A DNA stretch of 64,000 nucleotides from Bacilli bacterium (GCA_017525015.1 JAFXUK010000003.1:1-64000); one strand, 5' to 3'. Counted from the first letter of the stretch, positions 42,602-51,761 are shown. Numbers and translations: made by a program. Notes: generated by a model not told the origin, from the letters alone.

Positions 42602-44047
42602 TTATTTAAATGCTTTTATTAAGTTATTTATTAAACCTTTTTGTTTTACTAATGTATATAAATTAGGATCATCTATTACACATCTTAGAGCTGATGATAA
42701 GATATCGTTTGTTTCTCCTGGGGCTAAATAGAATTTTCCTTTAGGATATGTATAATCAAAGAAGAATATTGGTATTTGCATTTCATAGTCTATTGTAACT
42801 AATTCTGAATTATAATCTGCTAAAGGTATATCTTTTTTTAGTCCATATAGAGATGTTATAAAGAATGAGTGTTTATTTTCAGAAACATCTGCAATTAGTC
42901 CAATAATTGGATCCATCTTTTGTAATCCTTCTTTTAATTTATTAATATTACTTGATACATCCATATGATAATCAAAAATTATTAAATCATATGGTGTAGT
43001 ATTAATTAATTGTTCAATAAATTCTTTTTGATATAATCTATCATCTTTTAAGATAAAACTTATATTAGGATTATTTACACTATTCATTCCATTAGCATAT
43101 AAATTAACTAAATTTATATTTTTTTGATCTGTAATAATTAGAGCTTTTTTATTATATTTTTCTAAAGTCTTTGCTAAAGAATTAGTATACTCAATACTTT
43201 CTAAGAATGATGGAATATTGTATTTAGTATCTAATTTTAATAATGAATATATTGGTAATGTTACTTCTGTTTTATATACTTCTGGAGCCATTTGATATAT
43301 TCCTGTAATTAAATTATCATAATTATTCTTTCTTGTATTAAAGAATAAAATTGTATCTCCATTGGAAATAAAACATTCATTAGTTGCACAGAAACCTTCT
43401 ACTTCACAAGGTCTTATTTTAGCATCTCTCAAATTTTGTAATTTTTTTTCTGTTTCAGTCCATCTTTCACAAGAACAATAGAATAATAATCTTTTTAAAT
43501 AATCTGTTTCTTTTTTAGTTAATTCATCTGGTAAATATTCTTTACCCATAATAAATCCTACAGTCATATGATTATGTAAATGGAACTTAATATAATTTAT
43601 AATTTGTGTTAAATTATCATATTCTGAAACTGTTTGTTGGGATAGAACTAAATGTAAGAATATTTGTTGATTAGCTCCAATAGTTAATGTATTAACTAAG
43701 TTATTAATCTCTTCTATTACTCTATCATTAGTTGGTTCTAAGAAAATATGAATCTTAGAGTTTTGTCTTTTAATTGATTCTCCAAATTGTTGATATGTTG
43801 GATTAGTTAAAATATTTTGATTCATAACATTATTATGAACAAATTCTAATTCATATTTATATGTTTCTCCTAAGAAGAATCTTTGATATGCATCTTTATA
43901 TTCTAGAGAACTTGTTATAGCAGTAGTAAAATATGATGTTTCTTTTACTCTACCTAATTGTGGCATAAGTTGATCTAAATCTATACTATAACTTCCTGGT
44001 TTCTCTATACCTAATCCATTAATTAAAAATATGATACTTTTCTTCAT
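42602..44047 (-). CDS. iPGM-like protein of the alkaline phosphatase superfamily, probably inactive
   Basis: A 481-residue cytosolic protein. Its order of segments follows cofactor-independent phosphoglycerate mutase: an N-terminal strand IIFLINGLGIE (iPGM has an Asp where Asn10 stands), a central TILFFNTRKNNYDNLITGIY like the iPGM FFNFRPDR region, YDLIIFDYHMD like the DxxGH helix, and ITSLYGLKKD where iPGM has the ADHGN metal motif. The catalytic Ser segment and the Asp/His metal ligands therefore appear to be lost. It may be a pseudoenzyme or a diverged phosphotransferase. It is monocistronic, with its own terminator, and intact over its length. The assignment is by pattern only. Confidence 0.45.
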   Translation of the reverse strand: MKKSIIFLINGLGIEKPGSYSIDLDQLMPQLGRVKETSYFTTAITSSLEYKDAYQRFFLGETYKYELEFVHNNVMNQNILTNPTYQQFGESIKRQNSKIHIFLEPTNDRVIEEINNLVNTLTIGANQQIFLHLVLSQQTVSEYDNLTQIINYIKFHLHNHMTVGFIMGKEYLPDELTKKETDYLKRLLFYCSCERWTETEKKLQNLRDAKIRPCEVEGFCATNECFISNGDTILFFNTRKNNYDNLITGIYQMAPEVYKTEVTLPIYSLLKLDTKYNIPSFLESIEYTNSLAKTLEKYNKKALIITDQKNINLVNLYANGMNSVNNPNISFILKDDRLYQKEFIEQLINTTPYDLIIFDYHMDVSSNINKLKEGLQKMDPIIGLIADVSENKHSFFITSLYGLKKDIPLADYNSELVTIDYEMQIPIFFFDYTYPKGKFYLAPGETNDILSSALRCVIDDPNLYTLVKQKGLINNLIKAFK

Positions 44048-44093
44048 ATTATCACCTTATTCTTATTATATCTTTTTTTATATATAATTGTAA

Positions 44094-44126
44094 TAAAAAA
44101 ACGTAAAAACTATTTGCTTTTACGTT
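44094..44126 (-). terminator. Terminator of map
   Basis: AACGTAAAA pairs with TTTTACGTT around a loop of about 8 bases, followed by T7 on the minus strand; it touches the map stop codon. Confidence 0.8.
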
Positions 44127-44883
44127 AATCATCTAATCTTGGAGTTAATATTTCATATCCATCTTCTGTTACTAATATAGTATGTTCATAGTGAGCAGCT
44201 GGAGAATGATCTTGTGTTCTTACTGTCCAACCATCATCTTCTTGATAAATAAATCTATGACCATATGTTAACATTGGCTCAATACAAATTACCATTCCTG
44301 GTTTTAACATTGGACCAGTATTTGGAATACCAAAGTTTGGTACTTCTGGCTCTTCATGCATATCAGAACCAATTCCATGTCCACAAAGTTCTCTTACTAC
44401 TCCAAGGTTATGTTCTTCTGCATATTTTTGTACTGCATAAGAAATATCTCCTATTCTGTTTCCTGGCTTTACTTGTTTTACTCCTTCATATAGAGCTTTT
44501 TCAGTATGTTCCATTAAGTATTTCTTTTCATCACTTACTTCACCTACTGTATATGTCCATGCTGCATCTCCTTGATATCCTTTATAACCAATTACAACAT
44601 CTATTGTAATTATATCTCCATCTTGTAATACATCTTTTTTATATGGAATTCCATGAACTACTACATCATTAATACTTGTACATAATGTAGCTGGAAAACC
44701 TTCAAATCCTTTACATGTAGGTACTGCATCATGATCTCTAATAAATTTTTCACATAAAGCATCTAATTCATAAGTAGAAATTCCTGCCTTGATATATGGT
44801 TTAATAAATTTATGCATTTCTGATACAAGCATTCCTGCATGTCTCATTAATTCTATTTCTCTTTCACTTTTAATTGTAATCAT
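44125..44883 (-). CDS. map: Methionine aminopeptidase, type I
   Basis: A 252-residue enzyme that removes the initiator Met from new proteins. The five metal ligands can be placed: Asp in ITIDVVIGYKGYQGDAA (two Asp), His in ELCGHGIGSDMHEEP, Glu in CIEPMLTYG and Glu in YEHTILVTEDG. The length is normal for type Ia. It lies downstream of a small membrane protein gene with a hairpin between them, and GGTGAT precedes the ATG. In many Firmicutes map sits by secY/adk/infA; here it does not. Confidence 0.96.
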   Translation of the reverse strand: MITIKSEREIELMRHAGMLVSEMHKFIKPYIKAGISTYELDALCEKFIRDHDAVPTCKGFEGFPATLCTSINDVVVHGIPYKKDVLQDGDIITIDVVIGYKGYQGDAAWTYTVGEVSDEKKYLMEHTEKALYEGVKQVKPGNRIGDISYAVQKYAEEHNLGVVRELCGHGIGSDMHEEPEVPNFGIPNTGPMLKPGMVICIEPMLTYGHRFIYQEDDGWTVRTQDHSPAAHYEHTILVTEDGYEILTPRLDD

Positions 44884-44907
44884 AAAATCACCGAAATAAT
44901 TGTATCA

Positions 44908-44935
44908 CAAAAAGAAGACTATTTCTAGCCTTCTT
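44908..44935 (-). terminator. Terminator of the 52-residue membrane protein gene
   Basis: AAGAAGGCTA pairs with TAGTCTTCTT (one G-T) around a GAAA loop, followed by T5 on the minus strand. The stop codon is in the hairpin. Confidence 0.7.
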
Positions 44936-45083
44936 GTTTTTTATTGTCACATATCATATTACTCATATCATTTACTTGTTTTTTCATTTTTTTAAGTTCT
45001 TCTGGATGATCTTTAAAATAGAGACAACCAATGACTGTTAGTCCTACTCCTAATCCTAACATCTCTAACATGAGCATTTTCAT
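44925..45083 (-). CDS. Small single-pass membrane protein, 52 residues
   Basis: A short gene of 52 codons. The protein starts MKMLMLEMLGLGVGL, with one membrane helix at about residues 4-23, followed by a basic/amphipathic tail (YFKDHPEELKKMKKQVND). GAGGTGAT lies 4 bases before the ATG, the stop is inside a terminator hairpin, and the codon use matches the neighbours, so it is probably real. Its function is unknown; it resembles small membrane proteins that act as subunits or regulators. It sits between recD2 and map on the same strand. Confidence 0.65.
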   Translation of the reverse strand: MKMLMLEMLGLGVGLTVIGCLYFKDHPEELKKMKKQVNDMSNMICDNKKQEG

Positions 45084-45117
45084 TTAATCACCTCAGTATT
45101 AGTATGAGTAATTATTT

Positions 45118-47310
45118 CTAAATTATACCATTTATTAAATAATCTTTAATTGTTGTCCTACGAATATCTACTTCAGTGTTTTTAGAGGCATATTTTAAAG
45201 CATTAATATCTCCTATTAGATATAGCTTCTTTTTAGCTCTTGTTACTGCAGTATAAATTAATTTTTGATAAAGCATTCTTTGATATCCTTTAACTAATGG
45301 TAAGACTACTACATCAAATTCTGATCCTTGAGACTTATGAATACTAATTGCATAAGCTAATCTAAAATTATCAAAATTAGCTGGAGTATATTTAACTACA
45401 TTACCATCAAAATCTATTCTTATTTCTTTTTTAGTATTTGTAGTTATTTCATCAATTATACCTATATCTCCATTATAAACGTTATCATCTGGCATATTAG
45501 TCAATTGGATTACTTTATCATTTTCTCTTAGGACTACGTCACTTTGTTTTAATTCTTTTAATACTTTACTTTTAGGATTATCTATTTCTTGGACTTGTTT
45601 ATTTATTTCATCTATTCCATTTAATCCTTTATACATAGGTGCTAGAATTTGAAATTTCTTATAATTTAAATCTTTATATGTAGTCGCAATCTCAGATATA
45701 TAATTCATTACTTCACTATCTAAACATTTAATAAATGTTAAATCTTCATCTACGTTAAATCTTGATTCATCTATTTCTTTTCTTCTTATATCATAAGCTA
45801 AATTAATAATATTTGATTCTTTGTTTTGGCGATATAGCTCTTTTAACTCTACTACATCTAAGGCATTACTTTCTATTAAATCATGTAGAACTTGTCCTGG
45901 ACCAACGCTAGGCAATTGATGATCATCTCCTACAATTACTATTCTACAATTGCTTGATAATCCTTTTAATAGATTAGCAAATAAATATGTATCTATCATA
46001 CTAGATTCATCTATTATTACTAATTCTACTTTAGATTTATTATACTGATTTACTTGAAATCTATTTGTTTCTTTAGACCATTTTAAAAATCTATGAATTG
46101 TTGATGCTGGAAGAGAAGTTGCTTCACTCATTCTTTTTGCTGCTCTACCTGTAGGAGCTAGTAAAGCAATATTTGATATTAGTTTTTCATATGATAGTTT
46201 ATTCATCATACGATATAGTTCACATATTCCTTGAAGAATAGTTGTTTTTCCTGTACCTGGGCCTCCAGTAATAATAACTAGATCTTTAGTAATACTTTTC
46301 TTTATTGCTTCTAATTGTTCATTATTATACTTAATTCCAAATACATCTTCTAATGCATTTAGATTATCATCTAACTTCTTTTCTACTCTTTCTTTATTAT
46401 TATTTAGCATTCTTAATCTTTTTACTATTAGAGTTTCTGCTTCATACATTTCTTTTAGATAATATCTATTCTCTTTATGCATAATTAATAAATCTAACTC
46501 TAATTCTTTTAGACATTCTTCTACTCTAGACTCTTCTGGAATAACTCCTAAAACTCTAGGAAGGTATGATACTAACTCATCATAGAAATAATAACTGTGT
46601 CCATAAGTATTACTTACTTCATCCATTATATAAAGAAGAGCTGCTTTAACTCTTTTTTTATCATCTTTTGCAATACCACTTTTTAATGCAACTATATCTA
46701 TCTTCTTAAATGTTATTTCATGAATATCTAATATTATTTTATAAATATCTTCTTCAATTATTTCTTTTGTTTTCTTTTTGTATGTATTATAGACAATCAT
46801 TGAATCTTTTGTATTAAATCCTAAATCTTGAAGATAAAGAATCGTTTCATAACTTTCTTCATATTCTTTTAATTTATTGTGAAGAGTATCTATATCTTTT
46901 TTAGTTACACTAGGAATTAATATTAAATTATTTGGTTCATCTAGAATTATTTTTAATGTATCCTTACCTAAAGCTTCTACTATTCTTGTTGCTTTTTTTT
47001 CACCTATTCCTTTAAATAGTCCACTTGTTAGAAAGTCAATAATTGAATCTTTTTCTTCTGGCTTACATCTTTCATATGATTCTACTTGAAATTGTTCTCC
47101 ATATTTTTCATGATTTATCTTTTTACCATAGAACATATATGTATCTATATTATTTAGTTCATGAAAGTATCCAGTGAAGGTAATTGTTCTACCAATAAAA
47201 TCACTTAATGATTCATCGTTTGTATCTATTACTCTCATAATACCAATATGATATCCAGCACTTGATTCATATATTGATTTTGAGTATGTTCCTTTTATAT
47301 AAGTAGCCAT
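45118..47310 (-). CDS. recD2: ATP-dependent DNA helicase RecD2
   Basis: A 730-residue 5'-3' SF1B helicase of the stand-alone RecD2 type, used in replication-fork and repair work where RecBC is absent. The N-terminal OB and helix-hairpin-helix region (about 1-200, including GLFKGIGEKKATRI) is typical. Walker A GGPGTGKTT is at 349-357, followed by LLAPTGRAAKRM, IDESSMID (Walker B), VGDDHQLPSVGPG, and AYAISIHKSQGSEFD with a C-terminal VTRAKKKLYLIGD. The start at ATG 47310 has AAAGGAG 8 bases upstream; the GTG 9 bases before is less likely. It is probably monocistronic. Confidence 0.94.
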   Translation of the reverse strand: MATYIKGTYSKSIYESSAGYHIGIMRVIDTNDESLSDFIGRTITFTGYFHELNNIDTYMFYGKKINHEKYGEQFQVESYERCKPEEKDSIIDFLTSGLFKGIGEKKATRIVEALGKDTLKIILDEPNNLILIPSVTKKDIDTLHNKLKEYEESYETILYLQDLGFNTKDSMIVYNTYKKKTKEIIEEDIYKIILDIHEITFKKIDIVALKSGIAKDDKKRVKAALLYIMDEVSNTYGHSYYFYDELVSYLPRVLGVIPEESRVEECLKELELDLLIMHKENRYYLKEMYEAETLIVKRLRMLNNNKERVEKKLDDNLNALEDVFGIKYNNEQLEAIKKSITKDLVIITGGPGTGKTTILQGICELYRMMNKLSYEKLISNIALLAPTGRAAKRMSEATSLPASTIHRFLKWSKETNRFQVNQYNKSKVELVIIDESSMIDTYLFANLLKGLSSNCRIVIVGDDHQLPSVGPGQVLHDLIESNALDVVELKELYRQNKESNIINLAYDIRRKEIDESRFNVDEDLTFIKCLDSEVMNYISEIATTYKDLNYKKFQILAPMYKGLNGIDEINKQVQEIDNPKSKVLKELKQSDVVLRENDKVIQLTNMPDDNVYNGDIGIIDEITTNTKKEIRIDFDGNVVKYTPANFDNFRLAYAISIHKSQGSEFDVVVLPLVKGYQRMLYQKLIYTAVTRAKKKLYLIGDINALKYASKNTEVDIRRTTIKDYLINGII

Positions 47311-47355
47311 TATCTTCACTCCTTTCTAGACTATTATAACATTTTTTATAGTTCA

Positions 47356-47379
47356 TAAAAAGCAAGATTTCTCTTGCTT
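47356..47379 (-). terminator. Terminator of the radical SAM gene
   Basis: AAGCAAGA pairs with TCTTGCTT around a GAAA loop, then T5 on the minus strand; it overlaps the gene's stop. Confidence 0.75.
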
Positions 47380-48466
47380 AAATTTCATCAAAAATTGATT
47401 TTAGACAAATATTTGGTTTATTTTCATCAAAATTCCATGTATGGAACGAATCACCTAAACAATATTCCCAATGCTTACATTTTTTACATTTAGAATTTGA
47501 TGTTCTATTCTCATTTCTAAATTCTTTATATCTAGTTTCCCAAACATCTACAAAACTATCTTTTTTAATATTTCCTTGAATTAGTTCTTTTCTTCTTGGA
47601 ACATTTGGACATACAAAGATATCTCCATTACTTAGAATACTTCCTACTGTTAAGCCTGTAGTACAAATAAAATAGAAGTTTCTATATTTATTTTCTCCAT
47701 TTATTCCTAAGTAATGACTACATCCATAAGTAATTTCTTTCATTTTGCCTTCTTTTTGTTTTTCTTCTATAAAATGAAATAAATATTTATAATCATCCAT
47801 ATCTAAGAAAATATCTTTATTATCATTAGCTCGACCTATTGGATCACAATTAACTACTCTCCAATATTTAACATTATGTTTTAAAAGTAATTGATATAAA
47901 TCTTCTAACTCATTAATATTATTTTTATTTGCTACTGTTGTGACTTGAACTATTTTAAATACAGGAGATGCTTGCATCATATCTATACCTTTTAAAATAT
48001 TTTCATAACAATTAGGTACTTTTCTAAATTTCTCGTGAGTTTCTTTTAATCCGTCAATACTAATAGAAACTGTTGTCATCTTTGCTTTTTCAAGTTTTTT
48101 TATCATTGTTTCATTTATTATCATTCCATTAGATGTCATACTCCATTTAAAACCTAGATTTGTTGCATATTCCATTATATCGAATAAATCTTTTCTCATT
48201 AATGGTTCTCCACCAGTAACATTTAAGAATACTTTTTTAGGATCATAACACTCTGAAATCTCTTTGAGTGTTTTCTTTAAATATTTTGCTTCTATTTCTT
48301 TTCCTTGTTCATTACCATCACATCTACTTCCACAGTGTTCACACCTTGCATTGCATCTTGATGTAACTTCTAGGAATAAAAATCTTAATACAGGATGATC
48401 ATAAAGATATTTTCTTTGCATAGATAAATTCTTTAAATCATTCTCTTTTTCTAAATTGGTTGTCAT
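47378..48466 (-). CDS. Radical SAM protein with SPASM domain
   Basis: A 362-residue iron-sulfur enzyme. The SAM-binding cluster motif CNARCEHC gives Cys38, Cys42 and Cys45, followed by NVTGGEPLM, SMTSNG and VSISIDG of the barrel. The C-terminal SPASM region has the full Cys pattern: Cys268, Cys286 in NGDIFVC, Cys327-xx-Cys330-x5-Cys336, and Cys354, for one or two auxiliary clusters. Such proteins modify peptides (RiPPs), enzymes or cofactors. No precursor peptide gene is visible nearby. It is divergent from the coupled pair at 48585-50463, with a 118-base promoter region between. A role in modifying those proteins is possible but only inferred from position. Confidence 0.88.
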   Translation of the reverse strand: MTTNLEKENDLKNLSMQRKYLYDHPVLRFLFLEVTSRCNARCEHCGSRCDGNEQGKEIEAKYLKKTLKEISECYDPKKVFLNVTGGEPLMRKDLFDIMEYATNLGFKWSMTSNGMIINETMIKKLEKAKMTTVSISIDGLKETHEKFRKVPNCYENILKGIDMMQASPVFKIVQVTTVANKNNINELEDLYQLLLKHNVKYWRVVNCDPIGRANDNKDIFLDMDDYKYLFHFIEEKQKEGKMKEITYGCSHYLGINGENKYRNFYFICTTGLTVGSILSNGDIFVCPNVPRRKELIQGNIKKDSFVDVWETRYKEFRNENRTSNSKCKKCKHWEYCLGDSFHTWNFDENKPNICLKSIFDEI

Positions 48467-48584
48467 CTTAACACCTCTAGTTTAGTATATCATAACTTAT
48501 TTGAATTACTTCTCTTTTTGTCGAAAAATCTATACAAATCACTCTTTTAATATGATACAATTATATATATTAGGAGGCTAAATT

Positions 48585-49004
48585 ATGGCTATAGAAAAAT
48601 ATCAAGGAAAATATGTTATTGCTGAAGATGCTTTAAAAGTAATTGATATGCCAACTATTAATAATGGATGTCGTATGTTAAAAGATGCATCAGAAAAATT
48701 AGAAAATTTATCTAAGAAAATTGAAGTATTAAAAGATTTAATTAATCGTGATAGTTTATCTGTTTCTGATTCAAATATGGAAGCAATAATTGAAGAATAT
48801 GAAAAGAGAACTAGAGATTTTTCATTATATATAAATGATTTATCTGAAACAGTTAATACTACAACTCAAAGAGTTGTTAATCGTAAACAAGTAATATTTA
48901 ATGAAGAAGCTAAAAGATTAGATGAGCAAGAAGCTCTTCTTCATCTTGATACAACTCCACAACAAACTACTGATATGGGAGGTGTTTTAAATGAAGGGGA
49001 ATAA
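48585..49004 (+). CDS. Small helical protein coupled to the repeat-rich surface-type protein
   Basis: A 139-residue protein, predicted almost entirely as long charged helices (about 25-115) with a Thr/Gln-rich tail. It has no Trp, no signal peptide and no membrane helix. The size and helical-hairpin look recall small secreted partners of type VII systems (ESAT-6-like), but the WxG motif is missing. AGGAGG precedes the ATG, and its last 14 bases overlap the next gene, so the two products are made together. The function is unknown. Confidence 0.55.
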   Translation: MAIEKYQGKYVIAEDALKVIDMPTINNGCRMLKDASEKLENLSKKIEVLKDLINRDSLSVSDSNMEAIIEEYEKRTRDFSLYINDLSETVNTTTQRVVNRKQVIFNEEAKRLDEQEALLHLDTTPQQTTDMGGVLNEGE

Positions 49005-50463
49005 TGCTAATGCTACAATAAAATATGATGAGGCTAAGGTTTCTGAAGCTCAAGCTTTACTTAATGAAATTAAAAATGATTTATCTGAGGTAGATAATAC
49101 TTTATATGATGCAGTTATGAAGATATCTAATGCTAATGGTATTGAATTTGTTGAAGTTGATGATTCTGCTATTGATATGAGAATGCCTGAGAGACTTATG
49201 ACTCAGTGTAGAGAAGATACTAAAAATATTTCTGATACAATTAATAATCAAGTTCGTGCAATTGAATCTTTCATGAATGAAAACAGTGTTAGTGCTGGCG
49301 GAGATACTTCTAGTAATGTTCAAACAGGAAATGAAAATGTATCTGGTGTTACTGCTGAACAAGGTGAAAGTAAAATGATGATTAAGGGCCCTGATGGTAA
49401 GTTAATTGAAGTTAGTGAAGATGATTTAAAGAGAATGACTTCTAACGGTGGGGGTCTTAATATTAATACAACTCAAGATACTACTCCTCAAACATCAAGC
49501 GTAACTACTCCATCACCTACAACTGCTCCATTACCTACAACTACTGCTCCATCTGCACCTGCGCCTACAACTGCTCCAAGAACATTCCCAACAAATCCGC
49601 AAACTAGTGCGCCTACAACTGCTCCAAGAACATTCCCAACAAATCCGCAAACTAGTGCGCCTGCAAGCACAGCTCCTATTACAGAAGCTCCTTCTAACAA
49701 TAAGGATAATCTTCCTAGGGCAAATACTATACCTAAACCAAATCAAGTTGTATATGCAGGACCTAGCTACTTTGAGGATACTAATCCAGTAAATCCTAGT
49801 GATCATTTAGCTGATATTAAAGTTCCTACTAATCAAGTAGTATATGCTGGACCTAGCTATTTTAATGATACTAATCCAGTAAATCCTAATGGTCATTTAG
49901 CTGATATTAAAGTTCCTACTAATCAAGTAGTATATGCTGGACCTAGTTATTTTGAGAATCAAACAACACCTGTTACTATTGCACCACCAGCTTCTGTACC
50001 TAAAATTCAGGTTTTATATGCTGGACCTCCAGATTCTATAACTAATCCACCTACTACACCTACTGTTCCAATATTTGATAATAAAAAGGGTGATGATTTA
50101 GGAACTATAATTATTAATAATGATACTATTAATAATACTCAACCTATTTCTAATAATCCAATTACTAATACAGATATTGTTAATACAACATCTGCTATTC
50201 AAGAAAGAGTTAGTGATAATGCTTTATCACAACATGCATCACCTATTTTTTCTAATTTAGATAATAGTGTTGATAGTGGTTCTTCTACAGGTTATACTGA
50301 TTCAACTCCTCAATATTCATCTATTCCTGAAACTGGAGTTGGAATGAAAGATTCATTTGGAGATTATATTACTCCAGCAGCAATTGGTGCTGCAGCAGGT
50401 ATTGCTGGTATGATAGCAGCAAAAGCTATGAGAAAAGATAAAGAAGAAGAAACTGAAGAATAA
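48991..50463 (+). CDS. Repeat-rich protein with IPETG-type tail
   Basis: A 490-residue protein. Residues about 8-100 form helices like those of the preceding protein. Then comes a long low-complexity region rich in Thr, Pro, Asn and Ser with 16-residue repeats (TTAPRTFPTNPQTSAP, twice) and 30-residue repeats starting NQVVYAGPSYF (three, plus a degenerate fourth, QVLYAGPPDS). The end has IPETG, a hydrophobic helix (AAIGAAAGIAGMIAAKAM) and RKDK plus an acidic tail, which is the layout of a sortase anchor. No Sec signal peptide is visible, so export would need another route, or the tail is simply a membrane anchor. Surface location is inferred. Confidence 0.55.
   Translation: MKGNNANATIKYDEAKVSEAQALLNEIKNDLSEVDNTLYDAVMKISNANGIEFVEVDDSAIDMRMPERLMTQCREDTKNISDTINNQVRAIESFMNENSVSAGGDTSSNVQTGNENVSGVTAEQGESKMMIKGPDGKLIEVSEDDLKRMTSNGGGLNINTTQDTTPQTSSVTTPSPTTAPLPTTTAPSAPAPTTAPRTFPTNPQTSAPTTAPRTFPTNPQTSAPASTAPITEAPSNNKDNLPRANTIPKPNQVVYAGPSYFEDTNPVNPSDHLADIKVPTNQVVYAGPSYFNDTNPVNPNGHLADIKVPTNQVVYAGPSYFENQTTPVTIAPPASVPKIQVLYAGPPDSITNPPTTPTVPIFDNKKGDDLGTIIINNDTINNTQPISNNPITNTDIVNTTSAIQERVSDNALSQHASPIFSNLDNSVDSGSSTGYTDSTPQYSSIPETGVGMKDSFGDYITPAAIGAAAGIAGMIAAKAMRKDKEEETEE
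49561..49656 (+). repeat. Two exact 48-bp tandem repeats
   Basis: Positions 49561-49608 and 49609-49656 are identical and encode the 16-residue Thr/Pro repeat. The units contain GCG and CCG codons that are rare in this window, and their identity suggests a recent duplication. Confidence 0.9.
49741..49956 (+). repeat. 90-bp tandem repeats encoding the NQVVYAGPSYF units
   Basis: Units start at 49741, 49831 and 49921; the third is partial, and a degenerate fourth begins near 50007. The first two differ at several third positions, so this array is older than the 48-bp one. Confidence 0.9.
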
Positions 50464-50467
50464 ATAA

Positions 50468-50494
50468 AAAATAGGACTTAGTCCTATTTTTTTT
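50468..50494. terminator. Terminator between convergent genes
   Basis: AAAATAGGAC pairs with GTCCTATTTT around a TTA loop, with T8 on the plus strand and A-rich flanks that also serve mtaB on the minus strand. Confidence 0.85.
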
Positions 50495-51761
50495 ATGCAA
50501 TACAATATGGATATTTAATATCTTTTATTCTTACTTTTACTATTTCGTTATGAGGATATTCTCCCTTTATTTTTACATGTAAGTAATTTCCAGTATGTCC
50601 ATATGAATATCCATCAATTGTTTCTTCTATTAATACTTCTACATCTTTATTTAGATAGTTTCTCATATAATTCTCTTCTAATTCTTCTGATACTTCAATT
50701 AATTTTCTTGCCCTATCTTTTTTTATCTTATTATCTAATTTACCATCCATTTTAGATGAAGCAGTACCTTTTCTTTCACTATATGGGAAAACATGTAATT
50801 TAGAGAATTTTATATTTTTACATGTTTCTATTGTCTTACTAAATAATTCTTCTGTCTCTCCTGGAAATCCAACAATAACATCAGTAGATATTGCGATTTC
50901 TGGTCTAATTGATCTTATTTCTTCAATCTTTCTAATAAATTCATTTAAATTATATTTACGATTCATTCTCTTTAATATTTCATCAGATCCTGCTTGAATA
51001 GGAATATGAAGATGATCTACTAGTACTTTAGAGTTTCTTAATACATCTAAAACATCTTCATTTAACTCTGTACATTCTATTGATGATATTCTTAATCTTT
51101 CTAAACCTTTAATACAAACTAGTTTATTTAATAAATCTGCGAAAGATGATTCTAGATCTACTCCATAACTTCCAGTATGAATTCCAGTTAAAACAACTTC
51201 TTTATAACCATTTTTAACTAATCCTTCAATCTCTTCTATTACTTTTCTTTCATCTTTACTACGACATTTTCCTCTTACATAAGGAATAATACAATATGTA
51301 CAGAAATTATCACAACCATCTTGGATCTTAACAAAAGCTCTTGTTCTACCTGGAAAATCTTTTATATACATATCTTCAAAGTCTTTTATACGATCTTTAT
51401 ATTGTACTTTTATTATTTCTTTTGTTTTAAAATATTCATTTAATAATTCTAATATTTTAGATTTATCTTTATTACCTATTAATATATCTATACCAGTTTC
51501 ATTATATTCTGGATTAGCTGCGATGAAACATCCCATTGCGACTATACAAGCATTTGGATTTTTCTTTATTGCTTGTCTTATTATTTTTCTTGATTTACTA
51601 TCACTATTATTTGTGACTGTACAAGTATTAATAATATAGACATCACAAATATCATCAAAGTCTTTAATAATATATCCATTATCTTTTAATAGACTCATTA
51701 TATACTCTGATTCATAGGTATTTACTTTACAACCTAAGGTATATATTCCAACACTTTTCAT
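50493..51761 (-). CDS. mtaB: tRNA t6A37 methylthiotransferase MtaB
   Basis: A 422-residue radical SAM enzyme that converts t6A to ms2t6A at position 37 of ANN-decoding tRNAs. The N-terminal UPF0004 domain has Cys in TLGCKVNTYES, INTCTVTN and AMGCF for the auxiliary cluster. The radical SAM motif DGCDNFCTYCIIPYVRG is in the middle, and a C-terminal TRAM domain ends the protein. The opening LGCKVNTYES is typical of MtaB rather than MiaB or RimO. AAGGAG lies about 13 bases from the ATG, longer than usual. It is monocistronic. Confidence 0.93.
   Translation of the reverse strand: MKSVGIYTLGCKVNTYESEYIMSLLKDNGYIIKDFDDICDVYIINTCTVTNNSDSKSRKIIRQAIKKNPNACIVAMGCFIAANPEYNETGIDILIGNKDKSKILELLNEYFKTKEIIKVQYKDRIKDFEDMYIKDFPGRTRAFVKIQDGCDNFCTYCIIPYVRGKCRSKDERKVIEEIEGLVKNGYKEVVLTGIHTGSYGVDLESSFADLLNKLVCIKGLERLRISSIECTELNEDVLDVLRNSKVLVDHLHIPIQAGSDEILKRMNRKYNLNEFIRKIEEIRSIRPEIAISTDVIVGFPGETEELFSKTIETCKNIKFSKLHVFPYSERKGTASSKMDGKLDNKIKKDRARKLIEVSEELEENYMRNYLNKDVEVLIEETIDGYSYGHTGNYLHVKIKGEYPHNEIVKVRIKDIKYPYCIA

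Noticed and set aside
49488..49806. Minus-strand and alternate-frame open stretches in the repeat region.
   Set aside because: They arise from the tandem repeats of the plus-strand gene and have no ribosome site.
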